A stretch of 52,868 nt of DNA, from the NCBI GenBank assembly GCA_021847645.1, contig JAJZQG010000028.1, positions 1-52,868 on the forward strand, in the 5' to 3' direction. The DNA comes from Myxococcales bacterium. GTDB lineage: Bacteria; Myxococcota_A; Polyangia; Polyangiales; Polyangiaceae. Position numbers and translations under genes: made by a program. This document shows, one piece after another, positions 33,648-42,941 of the stretch (within the stretch, counting starts at the first letter, position 1; every line of letters starts with the position of its first letter). Under the pieces are notes generated by a model. The model saw nothing but the letters and a program-made list of their open reading frames with translations, did not search any database and was not told the origin of the DNA.

Positions 33648-34312
33648 TTCCGGTCCTTCAGCTCCTTGTCGAGGTGCCACGCGGTGAGGTGCTGCGCTAC
33701 ATGGGATATCCCCGCTCCAAATCCCCCTCCCCCGGGGTGCTGGCGAGAGTCAACGCGCTCTGGCCTCTGGCGCAGCGGCTCGTCGACGCGCGCGGTGCGT
33801 TCGTGCTTGCGGGCAAGGCCGACGCCCTGACCGTGGGCATGCCGTCGCCTTCCGAGCGCGTCGCCTTCGGCGTGTGTACCGCCGGTCTCGGCCTGGAAGA
33901 CGAAGTCGATCGGCGCACGGCCGCGGGCGAGATGCTCGAGGCGTTGATTCTCGATGCGTTCGGCTCCGCCGCGGCAGAGGCAGCGGCCGACGCGTTGCAG
34001 GCTCGCGTGTGCGCCGCGGTCCAGGCCGACGCCCTGACCGCCTCGCGACGGGTGAGCCCGGGCTACGGCACGTGGCACGTCGAGCGGCAGGTTGATCTGC
34101 TGGCCCGGCTGCCCGCTGCCCAGCTGGGGATCAGCCTCACCGAGGGTTCGATGATGATTCCGCGCAAGTCGGTGAGCTTCGCCGCCGTGCTGACGCAGGC
34201 CAGGCAAGGCCGTTCACGCCATCGATGCGCCGCCTGCGATCTGGTCGACTGCCGCTATCGTCGAGACGACGATCGGGGGCGCGGCGCCAAGGAGGACACG
34301 GACGCGACATGA
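33644..34312 (+). CDS. Methionine-synthase-activation-domain-like protein
   Basis: 222 residues, ATG 33644 overlapping the preceding stop. The C-terminal half has the AdoMet-binding signature of the MetH activation domain: RRVSPGYGTWHVERQ (136-149) and LGISLTEGSMMIPRKSVSFAAV (read as SLTEGSMMIPRKSVS). It ends with CAACDLVDCRYRR, a Cys-x2-Cys-x4-Cys cluster (195, 198, 203). In MetH this domain reductively remethylates oxidised cob(II)alamin with AdoMet. As a free protein it probably reactivates the corrinoid protein encoded next. The cysteine cluster might hold a metal or Fe-S centre for electron delivery; that is inference. Stop overlaps the next start. Confidence 0.82.
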   Translation: MIPVLQLLVEVPRGEVLRYMGYPRSKSPSPGVLARVNALWPLAQRLVDARGAFVLAGKADALTVGMPSPSERVAFGVCTAGLGLEDEVDRRTAAGEMLEALILDAFGSAAAEAAADALQARVCAAVQADALTASRRVSPGYGTWHVERQVDLLARLPAAQLGISLTEGSMMIPRKSVSFAAVLTQARQGRSRHRCAACDLVDCRYRRDDDRGRGAKEDTDAT

Positions 34313-34950
34313 GCGGGTTGCTGGAAGAACTGGGAAACAAGCTGTACGACGGAGACGCGCCGGGCGTCGCGGCACTGACCCGTCGGGCGCTCGAGGACGG
34401 AACTCTGGCGCTGGTGGTGCTCAACCAGGGGCTGTTGCCGGGCATGGACCGGGTCGGACGCGATTTCCGCGACGGCGAGATCTTCATCCCGGAGGTGATC
34501 GTCGCCGCACGCGCGATGCACGCCGGCCTCGAGCTGATCAAGCCGCTGCTTGCGCAGAGCTCTGCGGCAAGCGCCCGCAAGATCGTGCTAGGTACGGTGC
34601 AGGGCGACCTGCACGACATCGGCAAGAAGCTCGTGGGCATCATGATGCAAGGCGCCGGCTTCCACGTCGTCGACCTCGGCCACGACGTCACCCCCGAGAG
34701 GTTCCTCGAAGCCGCCCGCCGGGAGAACCCGGACATCATCGGCATGTCCGCCTTGCTGTCGACGACGATGCCGGTGATGAAGACCACGATCGAGGTGCTG
34801 CGACATGCCGGACTCGACGGCAAGCTGCGCATCATGGTGGGCGGCGCGCCGGTGACGCGAGCGTGGGCGGACGAGATCGGTGCAGACGGCTACGCGGCCG
34901 ACGCCGTGACCGCCGTTGAATGCGCGAGGCGCCTGATGCAAGCGCGCTGA
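34309..34950 (+). CDS. Corrinoid-binding methyltransferase protein (MtaC/MttC/MtbC-like)
   Basis: 213 residues, ATG 34309 overlapping the preceding stop. An N-terminal four-helix cap (about 1-85; LLEELGNKLYDGD, GMDRVGRDFRDGEIFIPE) precedes a Rossmann B12-binding domain with the base-off/His-on motif GDLHDIGKKL (His102), then MSALLSTTMPVM and GGAPVTRAWADEIGADGYAADA. It is the same two-domain unit as the cobalamin module of MetH and as stand-alone corrinoid proteins of methanogens and acetogens. It carries the methyl group between the methyltransferases of this operon. Confidence 0.93.
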   Translation: MSGLLEELGNKLYDGDAPGVAALTRRALEDGTLALVVLNQGLLPGMDRVGRDFRDGEIFIPEVIVAARAMHAGLELIKPLLAQSSAASARKIVLGTVQGDLHDIGKKLVGIMMQGAGFHVVDLGHDVTPERFLEAARRENPDIIGMSALLSTTMPVMKTTIEVLRHAGLDGKLRIMVGGAPVTRAWADEIGADGYAADAVTAVECARRLMQAR

Positions 34951-34969
34951 GCGCTGCGAGGGAGACGCG

Positions 34970-36097
34970 ATGGGGCATGCAGCAGGCCAGTGGACGGGGC
35001 GCGACCGAGTGCTCGCAGCGTTGCGGCACGACCAGGCCGATCGCATTCCCGTCGACTACTGGGCAGACCGGGAAGTCACCGAGCGGCTCGTGCGGCATTA
35101 TGGCGTAGCCGACAAGGAGGCCTTACTGCGCCTGCTCGGCGTGGACTTGCGCTACGTCATGGGGCCGAGCTTCGTCGGCCTGCAGATGCGCGTTCATGAC
35201 GACGGCCTGGTGGAGGACCACTGGGGCGTGCTTCGCAAGGCGATGACGGTACAGGGCACGGATCGCACCGGCCGTCCATGGACGTGGACGTACCAGCACG
35301 TGCACCGCTCGCCCCTGCAGGACGCCACGACGGTGCAGGAGATCGAGCGGTACGCGCACTGGCCCAGCGCGGATCAGTGGAACTACGACACGGTCCGGCA
35401 GGAGTGCGAGGCAGCGGGGCAATCCGGGTGCGCCGTGGTCAACGGCGGCGACAGGCTCGACCGGACGGCGCAGCTCAAGCCCGCGATGTACTTGCGGGGC
35501 ACCGAGCAGTTCCTGTCCGATCTGCTGCTGGAGCCGGCCATCGCCGAGTGCATCCTCGAGCACATCGCCGACTACTATTTGACGTACAACGAACGCGTCT
35601 TCCAGGCGGCACAGGGCACCATCGACATCTTCTTCATGGGCGACGACATGGGCACGCAGACGGGCCTATGGGTCAGTCCCAAGCTCTACCGCAAGTTCTT
35701 CAAGGAGCGATTCCGCAAGTTCAACGACCTGGCCCACAAGTACGGCATGAAGACGATGTACCATTCGTGCGGCAACGTCACGAAGCTCATCCCGGACTTC
35801 ATCGATTGCGGGCTCGACGTGCTGCAGTCCCTTCAGCCCGCCGCCATGGACCTGCAGCTGCTCAAGCGCGAGTACGGCCGCGATCTGGCCTTCCAGGGCG
35901 GCGTCGACATCCAGGAGATGATGCCCAAGGGCACCCCGTCGGACGTCGCCGAGCACGTCCGGCAGCGCGCGAGCATGCTCGGAGCCGGCGGCGGCTACAT
36001 CTTCGGCACCGCGCACAACCTGCTGCCCGACGTGCCCACGGAGAACGCCGTCGCGCTGTTCGATGCGTATCGGGAGTACGGCCGGTACACCCGCTGA
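34970..36097 (+). CDS. UroD-superfamily corrinoid-dependent methyltransferase
   Basis: 375 residues, ATG 34970 with GGGAG upstream. The uroporphyrinogen-decarboxylase fold of the MtaA/MtbA and aryl/alkyl methyltransferase group: RVLAALRHDQADRIPVD at the N-terminus, FMGDDMGTQTGLWVSP and the zinc motif MKTMYHSCGN (His265-x-Cys267), which true uroporphyrinogen decarboxylases lack. It also ends with GGGYIFGTAHNLLPDVPTEN. These enzymes shuttle methyl groups between a substrate or coenzyme and a corrinoid protein. Here it follows the corrinoid gene by 19 bases and should load the corrinoid from an unidentified methyl donor. It is not the haem-pathway HemE. Confidence 0.88.
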   Translation: MGHAAGQWTGRDRVLAALRHDQADRIPVDYWADREVTERLVRHYGVADKEALLRLLGVDLRYVMGPSFVGLQMRVHDDGLVEDHWGVLRKAMTVQGTDRTGRPWTWTYQHVHRSPLQDATTVQEIERYAHWPSADQWNYDTVRQECEAAGQSGCAVVNGGDRLDRTAQLKPAMYLRGTEQFLSDLLLEPAIAECILEHIADYYLTYNERVFQAAQGTIDIFFMGDDMGTQTGLWVSPKLYRKFFKERFRKFNDLAHKYGMKTMYHSCGNVTKLIPDFIDCGLDVLQSLQPAAMDLQLLKREYGRDLAFQGGVDIQEMMPKGTPSDVAEHVRQRASMLGAGGGYIFGTAHNLLPDVPTENAVALFDAYREYGRYTR

Positions 36098-36137
36098 TGT
36101 CCCGGCACGAGCGCGCGCCGGCTGTCGAACGGGCCTC

Positions 36138-37442
36138 CTACGGAATGTCCGCGGGTGTCTGGGCGCCGGGCTTGCCCAACAGCTCGTCCAGCGAGAACGC
36201 GGTGAACGTCTGCTCCGGCACCGGGAGCGTTCCCGCCGCCACCCAGAACTGCCGCGCCTGCGGATCGAAGACAACCGCGTAGAGCGCACCGTTGGTGGCC
36301 AGGCTGTGCCCATCGTCGAACGTGCCCGGGGGGCTGTCCGTACCGGTATCCGGATCGTGGTGGTCGCGCAGCACCGAGACGAGCTGCGACGGGTTGAGCG
36401 TGCCGTACTTCGAATCCGCCCCGCCAGCCGTGAGCAACTGGGTCAGCCTCTCGTAGCGAAGCAGCGAGCTCGCCCCTGCCGGGTCCTGGTCCAGCGGGTC
36501 GGTCTCGGGCGCCAGGAAATGGTTCGTAGCGTACACGACACCAGCCGCCTGGTCGCGAATCCCCACGTGGGCTGGCGCCAGCTCGAACACCTCGCCCTTG
36601 CCTTCGTTGCCGTCCGCCGCAACCAGCGTGTCGAGCGTCATCTGGTTCGTCGTCTGCATGATGGTCCTGGCCTCTTCGAGCGTGTGGGCCTTCGTCAGGA
36701 CCTGCACCAGCATTTGCACCGCGCTGCGCCCAGTCAGGTCGTGCACCGTGTTGTCACGAGGCGATACCTGGTTGGAGGCGATGCTGATGCCGGCATCGTT
36801 GATTCCCTGGTACGATGACAGATTGCCCGGGAATCCGATGAACACATGGGGGATTCCGCCGTCAGGCGAGCGCACGAAGATGACCGGGTGCTGGATGACG
36901 AAGTCGACCTTGCTCCAGTCGAGGATGCGGCCGTGATAGAGACGGCCGTCGGCCGTGGCCGGGCCCGACACGACCATCTGCGAGCAGGCCGGCTTGATGT
37001 CCTGGATGGTGGGAACGCCGTTCATCAGGAAGTCCACCGCCACGTCCCCGAAGTTGACCAGCAGGCACTCGAACATCCGGAAGTCGGGGTTGGCGACGGC
37101 GTCGACCATGCCCTGGCACTCCTCGATCATGTCCGGATAGGAGTTGTCCCGCGCAATCTGCTCGAGGCCGGCCTTGGCCGCCGCGTCCCGCATGATCTTG
37201 AAGACCGGGTCGGTCTGGAGCATCACCGTTGCTTCCTGCAGCTCCTCGTGCAGCAGGGTTCCATGTTGGAACCCCATCTGATACGGCGTGCCGTGAAGCC
37301 ATACGACCGTGTATGCCCCGCGCGTCTCGCGCCTGCCGGGCGGCACGTCCGTCGAGGACTTGGCGTCGCTGCTCCCGCAGGCCGTCGCGAGCAGCATGGG
37401 CGCGAGAAACAGGCCAGGAACCAGACGCGATCGAAAGGTCAT
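36138..37442 (-). CDS. C45-family Ntn-hydrolase / acyltransferase-like lipoprotein
   Basis: 434 residues from ATG 37442 (AAGGTG six bases upstream; ATG 37460 is an alternative). Lipoprotein signal with lipobox ATAC (Cys22). The mature protein matches peptidase family C45 (isopenicillin-N acyltransferase/carcinine-hydrolase group): PYQMGFQHGTLL near the N-terminus and the autocleavage site DIKPACSQMVVSG with candidate nucleophile Cys153. It continues with DGRLYHGRILDW, GFPGNLSSYQGIN and AADGNEGKGEVFE. Such enzymes hydrolyse or transfer amide-linked acyl groups. Being lipid-anchored it would work outside the cytoplasm. It converges with the corrinoid operon, which is only 40 bases away. Confidence 0.82.
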   Translation of the reverse strand: MTFRSRLVPGLFLAPMLLATACGSSDAKSSTDVPPGRRETRGAYTVVWLHGTPYQMGFQHGTLLHEELQEATVMLQTDPVFKIMRDAAAKAGLEQIARDNSYPDMIEECQGMVDAVANPDFRMFECLLVNFGDVAVDFLMNGVPTIQDIKPACSQMVVSGPATADGRLYHGRILDWSKVDFVIQHPVIFVRSPDGGIPHVFIGFPGNLSSYQGINDAGISIASNQVSPRDNTVHDLTGRSAVQMLVQVLTKAHTLEEARTIMQTTNQMTLDTLVAADGNEGKGEVFELAPAHVGIRDQAAGVVYATNHFLAPETDPLDQDPAGASSLLRYERLTQLLTAGGADSKYGTLNPSQLVSVLRDHHDPDTGTDSPPGTFDDGHSLATNGALYAVVFDPQARQFWVAAGTLPVPEQTFTAFSLDELLGKPGAQTPADIP

Positions 37443-37551
37443 GAGCACCTTGCCAACCATGGGAATGCGCAATCTTACAGGGGACAGGCGCGGATACCAA
37501 GGCCCATTGCCATTCGCCGAAGGCGCAGGTGGGGCGGGCTTGAGACGACAG

Positions 37552-38439
37552 TCAGCCGAACTGCACGGAGCGCCGGGTGAACGACCTGTACCAGAATCCG
37601 GTGATCGGGAACTCGACAGGGCCGGGTTGGACGCTCGCGGCGCCCGCGGCCAGGATCACCGGGGCAAAGTGCTCGTGGCTCGGGTGCGCCATCGCCACCC
37701 CGGGTGCACGCGCCCGATAGTCCAACAAGGCGTGCTCGTCACCTCGCGACAGCACGTCGCCGATCCACCGGTCAAAGTCCACGGCCCAGGCCGGAGGCGC
37801 GCCGTGTCCCATGGTCCGCAAGTTGTGCGTCAGAAAGCCGCTGCCCACGATCAGGACGCCTTCGTTTCGCAGCGGCGCCAACGTGCGTCCGAGGGACCAC
37901 AACTCCTTGGGGTCGAGCGACGGCAGGGACACGGGCAGCACGGGGACCGATGCGTCCGGGAACATGCACATCAGCGGCACGTACGCGCCGTGGTCCAGAC
38001 CGCGGCTGGGATCGTCGGCGAACGGCGTGCGGCTGTCACGCAGCAACGCGCGCAGCCGATCGGCTAGGTCCGGGGCCCCGGGAGACGGGTACGAGAGCTG
38101 ATAAAAGCGCGCGGGGAACCCGTAGAAGTCGTAGATGAGCGGCACCGGCTTGGTGGCGCCGATGGTGACCGGCCGGCTGGTCCAGTGCGCGGACACCATG
38201 AGGACCGCCTTGGGCCGCGGGAATGTCTTGGACCATGCCGCGAGCTCGGCGACCCAGGACGGCTCGTCGAGAAGCGGGGGCGCGCCGTGCGCGACGAACA
38301 GGACGGGAAGGTGAGACGCAGAAGCTCCAGGCACTGACTCCACCCTTTCTGGCGTGCGCGACGCTTCGCCCGCAGCGGTCCAGGCGGTAGCAGCACCGGT
38401 CTGCGTCGGCACGTCTCGTTGCTTCATACGGACGGACAT
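37552..38439 (-). CDS. Extradiol dioxygenase, DODA/LigB type (YgiD-like)
   Basis: About 295 residues from ATG 38439; ATG 38427 is an alternative, and neither has a clear ribosome site. The first 50 residues are poorly conserved. The catalytic core has the metal-binding residues of the LigB family: VLFVAHGAPP, VSAHWTSRP, GLDHGAYVPL and SGFLTHNLR, plus HPSHEHFAPV and the end GFWYRSFTRRSVQF. These place it with 4,5-DOPA extradiol dioxygenases such as E. coli YgiD, which cleave catechol-type rings with Fe(II) or Zn(II). The natural substrate here is unknown. Confidence 0.87.
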   Translation of the reverse strand: MSVRMKQRDVPTQTGAATAWTAAGEASRTPERVESVPGASASHLPVLFVAHGAPPLLDEPSWVAELAAWSKTFPRPKAVLMVSAHWTSRPVTIGATKPVPLIYDFYGFPARFYQLSYPSPGAPDLADRLRALLRDSRTPFADDPSRGLDHGAYVPLMCMFPDASVPVLPVSLPSLDPKELWSLGRTLAPLRNEGVLIVGSGFLTHNLRTMGHGAPPAWAVDFDRWIGDVLSRGDEHALLDYRARAPGVAMAHPSHEHFAPVILAAGAASVQPGPVEFPITGFWYRSFTRRSVQFG

Positions 38440-38698
38440 GGGGGCGCACCGGTCGTCCGGCAAGGCAGCGGAGACGCAACGCTCCGTTGCCTCGGCGGCA
38501 ACGATGACGCTGGTATGCAAGCCCAGCCACGTCCCGAACGGGCGCTGTGGGGGCGGAGACGCCACTGCGGCCTACCGCGCGCGAGCCGCGACGCGCTGGC
38601 GGGCCTGCCGGACGGCCTCGTGCGGCCTGGCATTGCCACACCCATGACGTGCGCCGCAAGGTGCGCACGCGCCGGATGCGTGCTATTTCTGTGCACAT

Positions 38699-39892
38699 AT
38701 GCGCCTGCTCATCGCACCCATGGCCGCGATAGGGGAGACGCGGGGGCCATTCTCGCGAGCGCGAGCTCTCGCCGTCGAAGCCGTTCGCAGGGGCCATGAC
38801 GTCGCGTTCTGCGCAGCGGAGGACGTCAACTACACCGCGGTCGACGGCATCCGCAACTACCCGGCGCCTCTTCCATCGCCCCTGGGCACGCCGCTCTTCG
38901 TCGGCAAGCACTTGTTCGCCATCGCCGCCAGCGTTGGCCTGCAACGCCGCAAGGTCGTCCACAGCTTCGAGGAGCTCCTGCATATCGTCGGCGCCACCGC
39001 CCCCAAGTTCTTCCCGGAAGACGTCCAGGCGATTCGCGATGCGATCACCGAGTTCCAGCCCGACGTGGTCTACGCCGAGTTCCGCATCGCCGCCATCGCG
39101 GCGGCCCGGCTCGAGCAGGCCCACGTGGTCACGGGCATCAGCTTCCCTGCCCAACGTTCCTACGCGTCCAACCCCGAGCTGAGCGAAGGCGTGGTGCGCT
39201 TCGCCGCCGACCAGGGCTTGCCCGAGATATCCTCCGCTCTCGACATCTTCGATTGGGCAGAGCTCAAGTTCGTCGCCAGCTCCCACGAGCTCGAGCCCAT
39301 CGAGGGCCCGAACGTCGTGCACGTCGGCGCCTTTACCACGCTCGACCGCCCGACCGAGGTGCACGACGGCGGCAAGTGCGTCGTCGCCTACATGGGCAAC
39401 GGGACGGTCACCCCCAAGGTGCTCGTCTCCGTCATGCGGGATGCCTTCCGCGGACGCGCGCACGACGTCTTCATTGCCACCAGCGGAGTGGAGGCGTTCA
39501 ACGAGGACAACATCTCCGTGGCAAAGACGTTCGAGTTTGCGGAGGTGATGCCCGAGGCGCTGGCCTTCGTGCATCATGGCGGGCAGAACAGCGTCATCAC
39601 CGGCCTCGTCTACGGGGTTCCCCAGATTGTCGTGCCCGGCACGGTGTTCGAGCGACGCTACAACGCCGGGTCGGTCGCGCGGCTCGGAGCGGGCGTGACG
39701 CTGGAAACCGACGAGTTCCAGCCGGAACGCTTGCGCGCGATTGTGCAGCAATTCCAGGCCGACCCGGGCTATCGTCGTCGAGCCCTTCGCGCCGGCGTGA
39801 CCCTGCTGGAACTCGGCGGCGCCGCCAAGGTCGTCGACGTGCTGGAAAAGCGCTACGGCTCCCACGCCCCGCACGCACTGGATGGTTCTTAG
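38699..39892 (+). CDS. GT1/GT28-like glycosyltransferase
   Basis: 397 residues, ATG 38699. A GT-B fold: N-terminal MRLLIAPMAAIGETRGPFSRA and AVRRGHDVAFCA, and the C-terminal donor site FVHHGGQNSVITGLVYGVPQIVVPG, the HxGxxS/T...GVPxxxxP motif of UDP/dTDP-sugar glycosyltransferases that decorate natural products and lipids. It keeps MurG/UGT-like length. The divergent dioxygenase and the 259-base gap between them show no clear joint operator. The acceptor is not known. Confidence 0.88.
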   Translation: MRLLIAPMAAIGETRGPFSRARALAVEAVRRGHDVAFCAAEDVNYTAVDGIRNYPAPLPSPLGTPLFVGKHLFAIAASVGLQRRKVVHSFEELLHIVGATAPKFFPEDVQAIRDAITEFQPDVVYAEFRIAAIAAARLEQAHVVTGISFPAQRSYASNPELSEGVVRFAADQGLPEISSALDIFDWAELKFVASSHELEPIEGPNVVHVGAFTTLDRPTEVHDGGKCVVAYMGNGTVTPKVLVSVMRDAFRGRAHDVFIATSGVEAFNEDNISVAKTFEFAEVMPEALAFVHHGGQNSVITGLVYGVPQIVVPGTVFERRYNAGSVARLGAGVTLETDEFQPERLRAIVQQFQADPGYRRRALRAGVTLLELGGAAKVVDVLEKRYGSHAPHALDGS

Positions 39893-39955
39893 CGCAACCG
39901 GTTCCGGCTCGGCGCGCGAATCCAACATGGGGCTCCGCGCTCCCACCGCCGTCCT

Positions 39956-40393
39956 ATGCAAGCACCCATCCGTCAATACCATCAAGTCGACGATCGCATC
40001 GCGACCGGAGCGCAGCCCAGCCCCCAGGACTTCGCGTGGCTTCGCGACCAGGGCTTTTCCGCCGTGGTGAATCTCAACATCCCCTCCGCGCGCAACTACC
40101 TACGCGACGAAGCCTCGCTGGTCCGCGCCCAGGGCATGGAGTATGTCCCTTTTCCCGTCGACTGCTCCAAGCTCACGCCGGAGATCTACGACGCGTTCCG
40201 CGAGCGCATGAAGGCCTCCGGTTCGGGCCGCGTGTTCGTGCACTGCGCGGCAAACGTCAAGTCCACCGCGCTGATGCACGCCTATCGCGTGCGCGAGCTG
40301 GGGCACGACCGGCAGGCCTCGCTCCAAGAAACCCGGCGGCTGACCGATCTCGAGCCCAAGTGGTTTGACTGGTTCCAGGCTCTGGGCGTCTGA
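39956..40393 (+). CDS. Atypical protein-tyrosine-phosphatase-like protein
   Basis: 145 residues, ATG 39956. It looks like a small dual-specificity/DUF442-type phosphatase: IRQYHQVDDRIATGAQPSPQDF, AVVNLNIPS, VPFPVD, then the loop VFVHCAANVKSTALMHAYRV. The classical P-loop is HCxxGxxR[ST]. Here Cys97 is kept but Gly is Asn, the Arg position is Ser and a Lys lies one residue earlier. A group of bacterial proteins with HCxxNxRxS loops exists, and this looks like one with Lys for Arg. Activity is uncertain. Confidence 0.7.
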   Translation: MQAPIRQYHQVDDRIATGAQPSPQDFAWLRDQGFSAVVNLNIPSARNYLRDEASLVRAQGMEYVPFPVDCSKLTPEIYDAFRERMKASGSGRVFVHCAANVKSTALMHAYRVRELGHDRQASLQETRRLTDLEPKWFDWFQALGV

Positions 40394-40555
40394 AGCCCTT
40401 CACGCCGCCCTCCCCCCTCGCCTTTCTCGCCGCACGACGTCGCCCATTCCCTCTCGCGCCTGAGCGACGCGAACGACCCATCCGGTCCCCTGCCCAGCCC
40501 GCGCGCACCAACCTGTGATATCCCCCCGAGCTTGCCCCTCCCGAAGGTTTCGCCC

Positions 40556-42941
40556 ATGCGCCGCGCATCCTGCCTGCCCTTCATCCTGGCCGGCGTCTCG
40601 CTGGTCGGCTGCGGCCCGCAGTCCGGTCCGGCCGACACCGAGCCCGTCGATTCCGTGCAACAAGCGGGCAAGCAAGCGTGTCCGCCCGCCGAAACCGTGC
40701 TCGGCATCGATATCGCCTCCTACCAGCACCCCGGCGGCGCCGCGATCGACTGGACCACGGTCGCCGCCAACCGACGATTCGTCATCGTCAAAGCCTCCGA
40801 GGGCACGGGCTACGTCAACTCCTACTATGCCGACGACTCGAAGAAGGCGCGGTCCGCGGGCATGATCGTGGGTGCCTACCACTGGCTGAACTACCTCCTC
40901 CAGCGGTCAGGCCCAGGCCGACGCCTTCCTCGCCGCAGTGGGCGGCACCGTGGTGGACGGCGACCTGCCGCCCATGCTCGACGTCGAGCAGACCGGCACG
41001 ACCCCTTCCCCATCCGAGCGCGTCGCGACCATGAAAGCCTAGCTCGATCGCGTCGAGCAGGCCATCGGCCGCAAGCCGACGATCTACAGTGGAACGTGGT
41101 ATTGGGACGGATACCTCAACAACCCCACAGGCTACGGCGGAGTGTATCCGATGGTGTGGGCCGCCTACGTATCGGGGTGTCCTTCGGTTCCCGACGACTT
41201 CCCCGGTCTGACGATGTGGCAGTACCTCGGCGGCGACGGCGTCACGCCCGGCATCAGCGCCGCCTGCGACCAGGACATGTTCTATGGGAGCGAGTCGGAG
41301 CTCCTGGCGTTGGCCAACAACACCGGCGCCGACGTGGCCGCGCTGCTGCGAGACCCCGCGGTCTACGCTCCCGCGCGAACCACGGACGTCGACGGCGACG
41401 GGATGGCCGATGTGTGCGCCCGCGGGTGGGCCGAACTCCGTTGTTTCCTCGCCCGCGGCGCCACATTCCAGGAGACCACCACGCTCGGCGACCTGTCGGA
41501 CACCAACGGTTGGACATCCGCATCCCTGTGGTCCACGCTGCGCATGGGCGACATCAACGGCGACCACAAGGCCGATGTTTGCGTGCGAGCCACAGACGGC
41601 GTGAAGTGCTGGACCTTCAACGGCACGGGATGGGACGGCCCGATCGCCGGACCGGCGTTGTCGGACGCCAAAGGGTGGAGTCACCCCGAGTACTACAGCA
41701 CCATTCGCCTGGCCGACGTCAACGGCGACGGGATGGACGACATTTGCGCGCGGGCCGCCGCTGGGTTCACGTGCTGGCCTTCGACGGGCAACGGCTTCGG
41801 GGACTCGTTCGCCGATTCCTCGTGCAGCGACGCCGCGGGCTTCGACCAGCCCGCCACGTACGGCACGATCCGCACGGGCGATATCGATGGCGACGGGGAC
41901 GACGACGTTTGCGCGCGCACGCCGACGGGCATGGATTGCCTCGTTTCCGACGGCACAACGTTTAGCGGTCATGTCCCGGGACCTGCCTGGGCCGACAGCG
42001 TGGGATGGGACGCCGCCAGATACTGGAGCACCATCCGGCTCGCCGACGTCAACGGCGATGGGAAGGCCGACCTGTGCGCCCGGGGCGCCAGCGACCTTCG
42101 CTGCCACCTGTCCACCGGCCAGGCGTTCGGAAACGCGATCATCGTGGCCGCGCTGTCCGACGCCAAGGGCTGGGATCAGCCCGAGTACTACGACACCCCA
42201 CGCACGGGCGACATCGACGCCAACGGAAGCGCCGACCTGTGTGTTCGCAGCTCGACCGGCGTGCTGTGCTACGTCTGGAACGGCACCGCGTTCGACGCGA
42301 TCTCCGGGCCCGCTTGGGCAGACACACAGGGCTTCGCGGCAACTGCGGTGTTTCCAACCATCCGCCTCGGCGACGCCAACGGCGACCGCAAGCAGGACTT
42401 GTGCGTCCGGGCCTCGTCCGGCTGGCAATGCGCATTGGCCACCGGTACGGGGTATTCCGACTCCATGGCGCTCGACGAGCTCACCGACCAGGCCGGCTGG
42501 GACGTCGACCGGTACAACGGCACCATCCAGTTCGCCGGCCCCATCTGCAGGCACAAGCCCGAGCTGTGCAACGGGCTCGACGACGACTGCGACGGCCAGA
42601 TCGACGAAGACGCGTGCGCCGACGCCGGTACGCCCGACAGCGCCGTCGATGACGCGGGCAGTGCATCGCAAGACGCTGGCGGAGACGCGCAGGCGGCCGA
42701 CGCTTCGCCCCATCCCAACTACTCGTCGATGTCGGGAGACACGGCTGACGGGTGCGCCTGCAGGCTCGGCGCGCCAGGCCACCACACGGCTCCGTGGGGT
42801 CTTGCGGCTTTCGCAGGCGCAGCGCTCGTTGCCGCGAGCCGAACGCGCCGCGCCCGCTTCATCCGCGGTCCTGCCGCGGACGGGGCGCACTACCCGCTCA
42901 CCGGCACGACACGCGATACGCATCCAACGACAGGTGCTTGA
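40556..42941 (+). pseudogene. GH25 lysozyme - FG-GAP repeat - MopE - MYXO-CTERM protein, disrupted
   Basis: The start (ATG 40556) encodes a lipoprotein-like signal (VSLVGCGPQ) and the first third of a GH25 muramidase (VLGIDIASYQH, FVIVKASEGTGY, VGAYHWLNY). At about 40890-40900 the reading frame changes (net +1). The domain continues in the new frame (SGQAQADAFLAAVGG, PPMLDVEQTG) and meets a TAG at 41040-41042, then goes on openly to 42941 (KPTIYSGTWYW, LTMWQYLG). The rest holds about seven FG-GAP/VCBS-like repeats (DVNGDGxxDxCARG), the MopE-like CNGLDDDCDGQIDED and a MYXO-CTERM-like tail (GCACRLGAPG ... hydrophobic ... RTRRAR). Two lesions suggest a decaying gene; sequence error is the alternative. 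Its 3' end overlaps the converging GH114 gene by 44 bases. Confidence 0.85.

Noticed and set aside
34970-36097. Haem-pathway uroporphyrinogen decarboxylase (hemE)
   Set aside because: The zinc motif HSCGN and the corrinoid operon context indicate a methyltransferase of the same fold.
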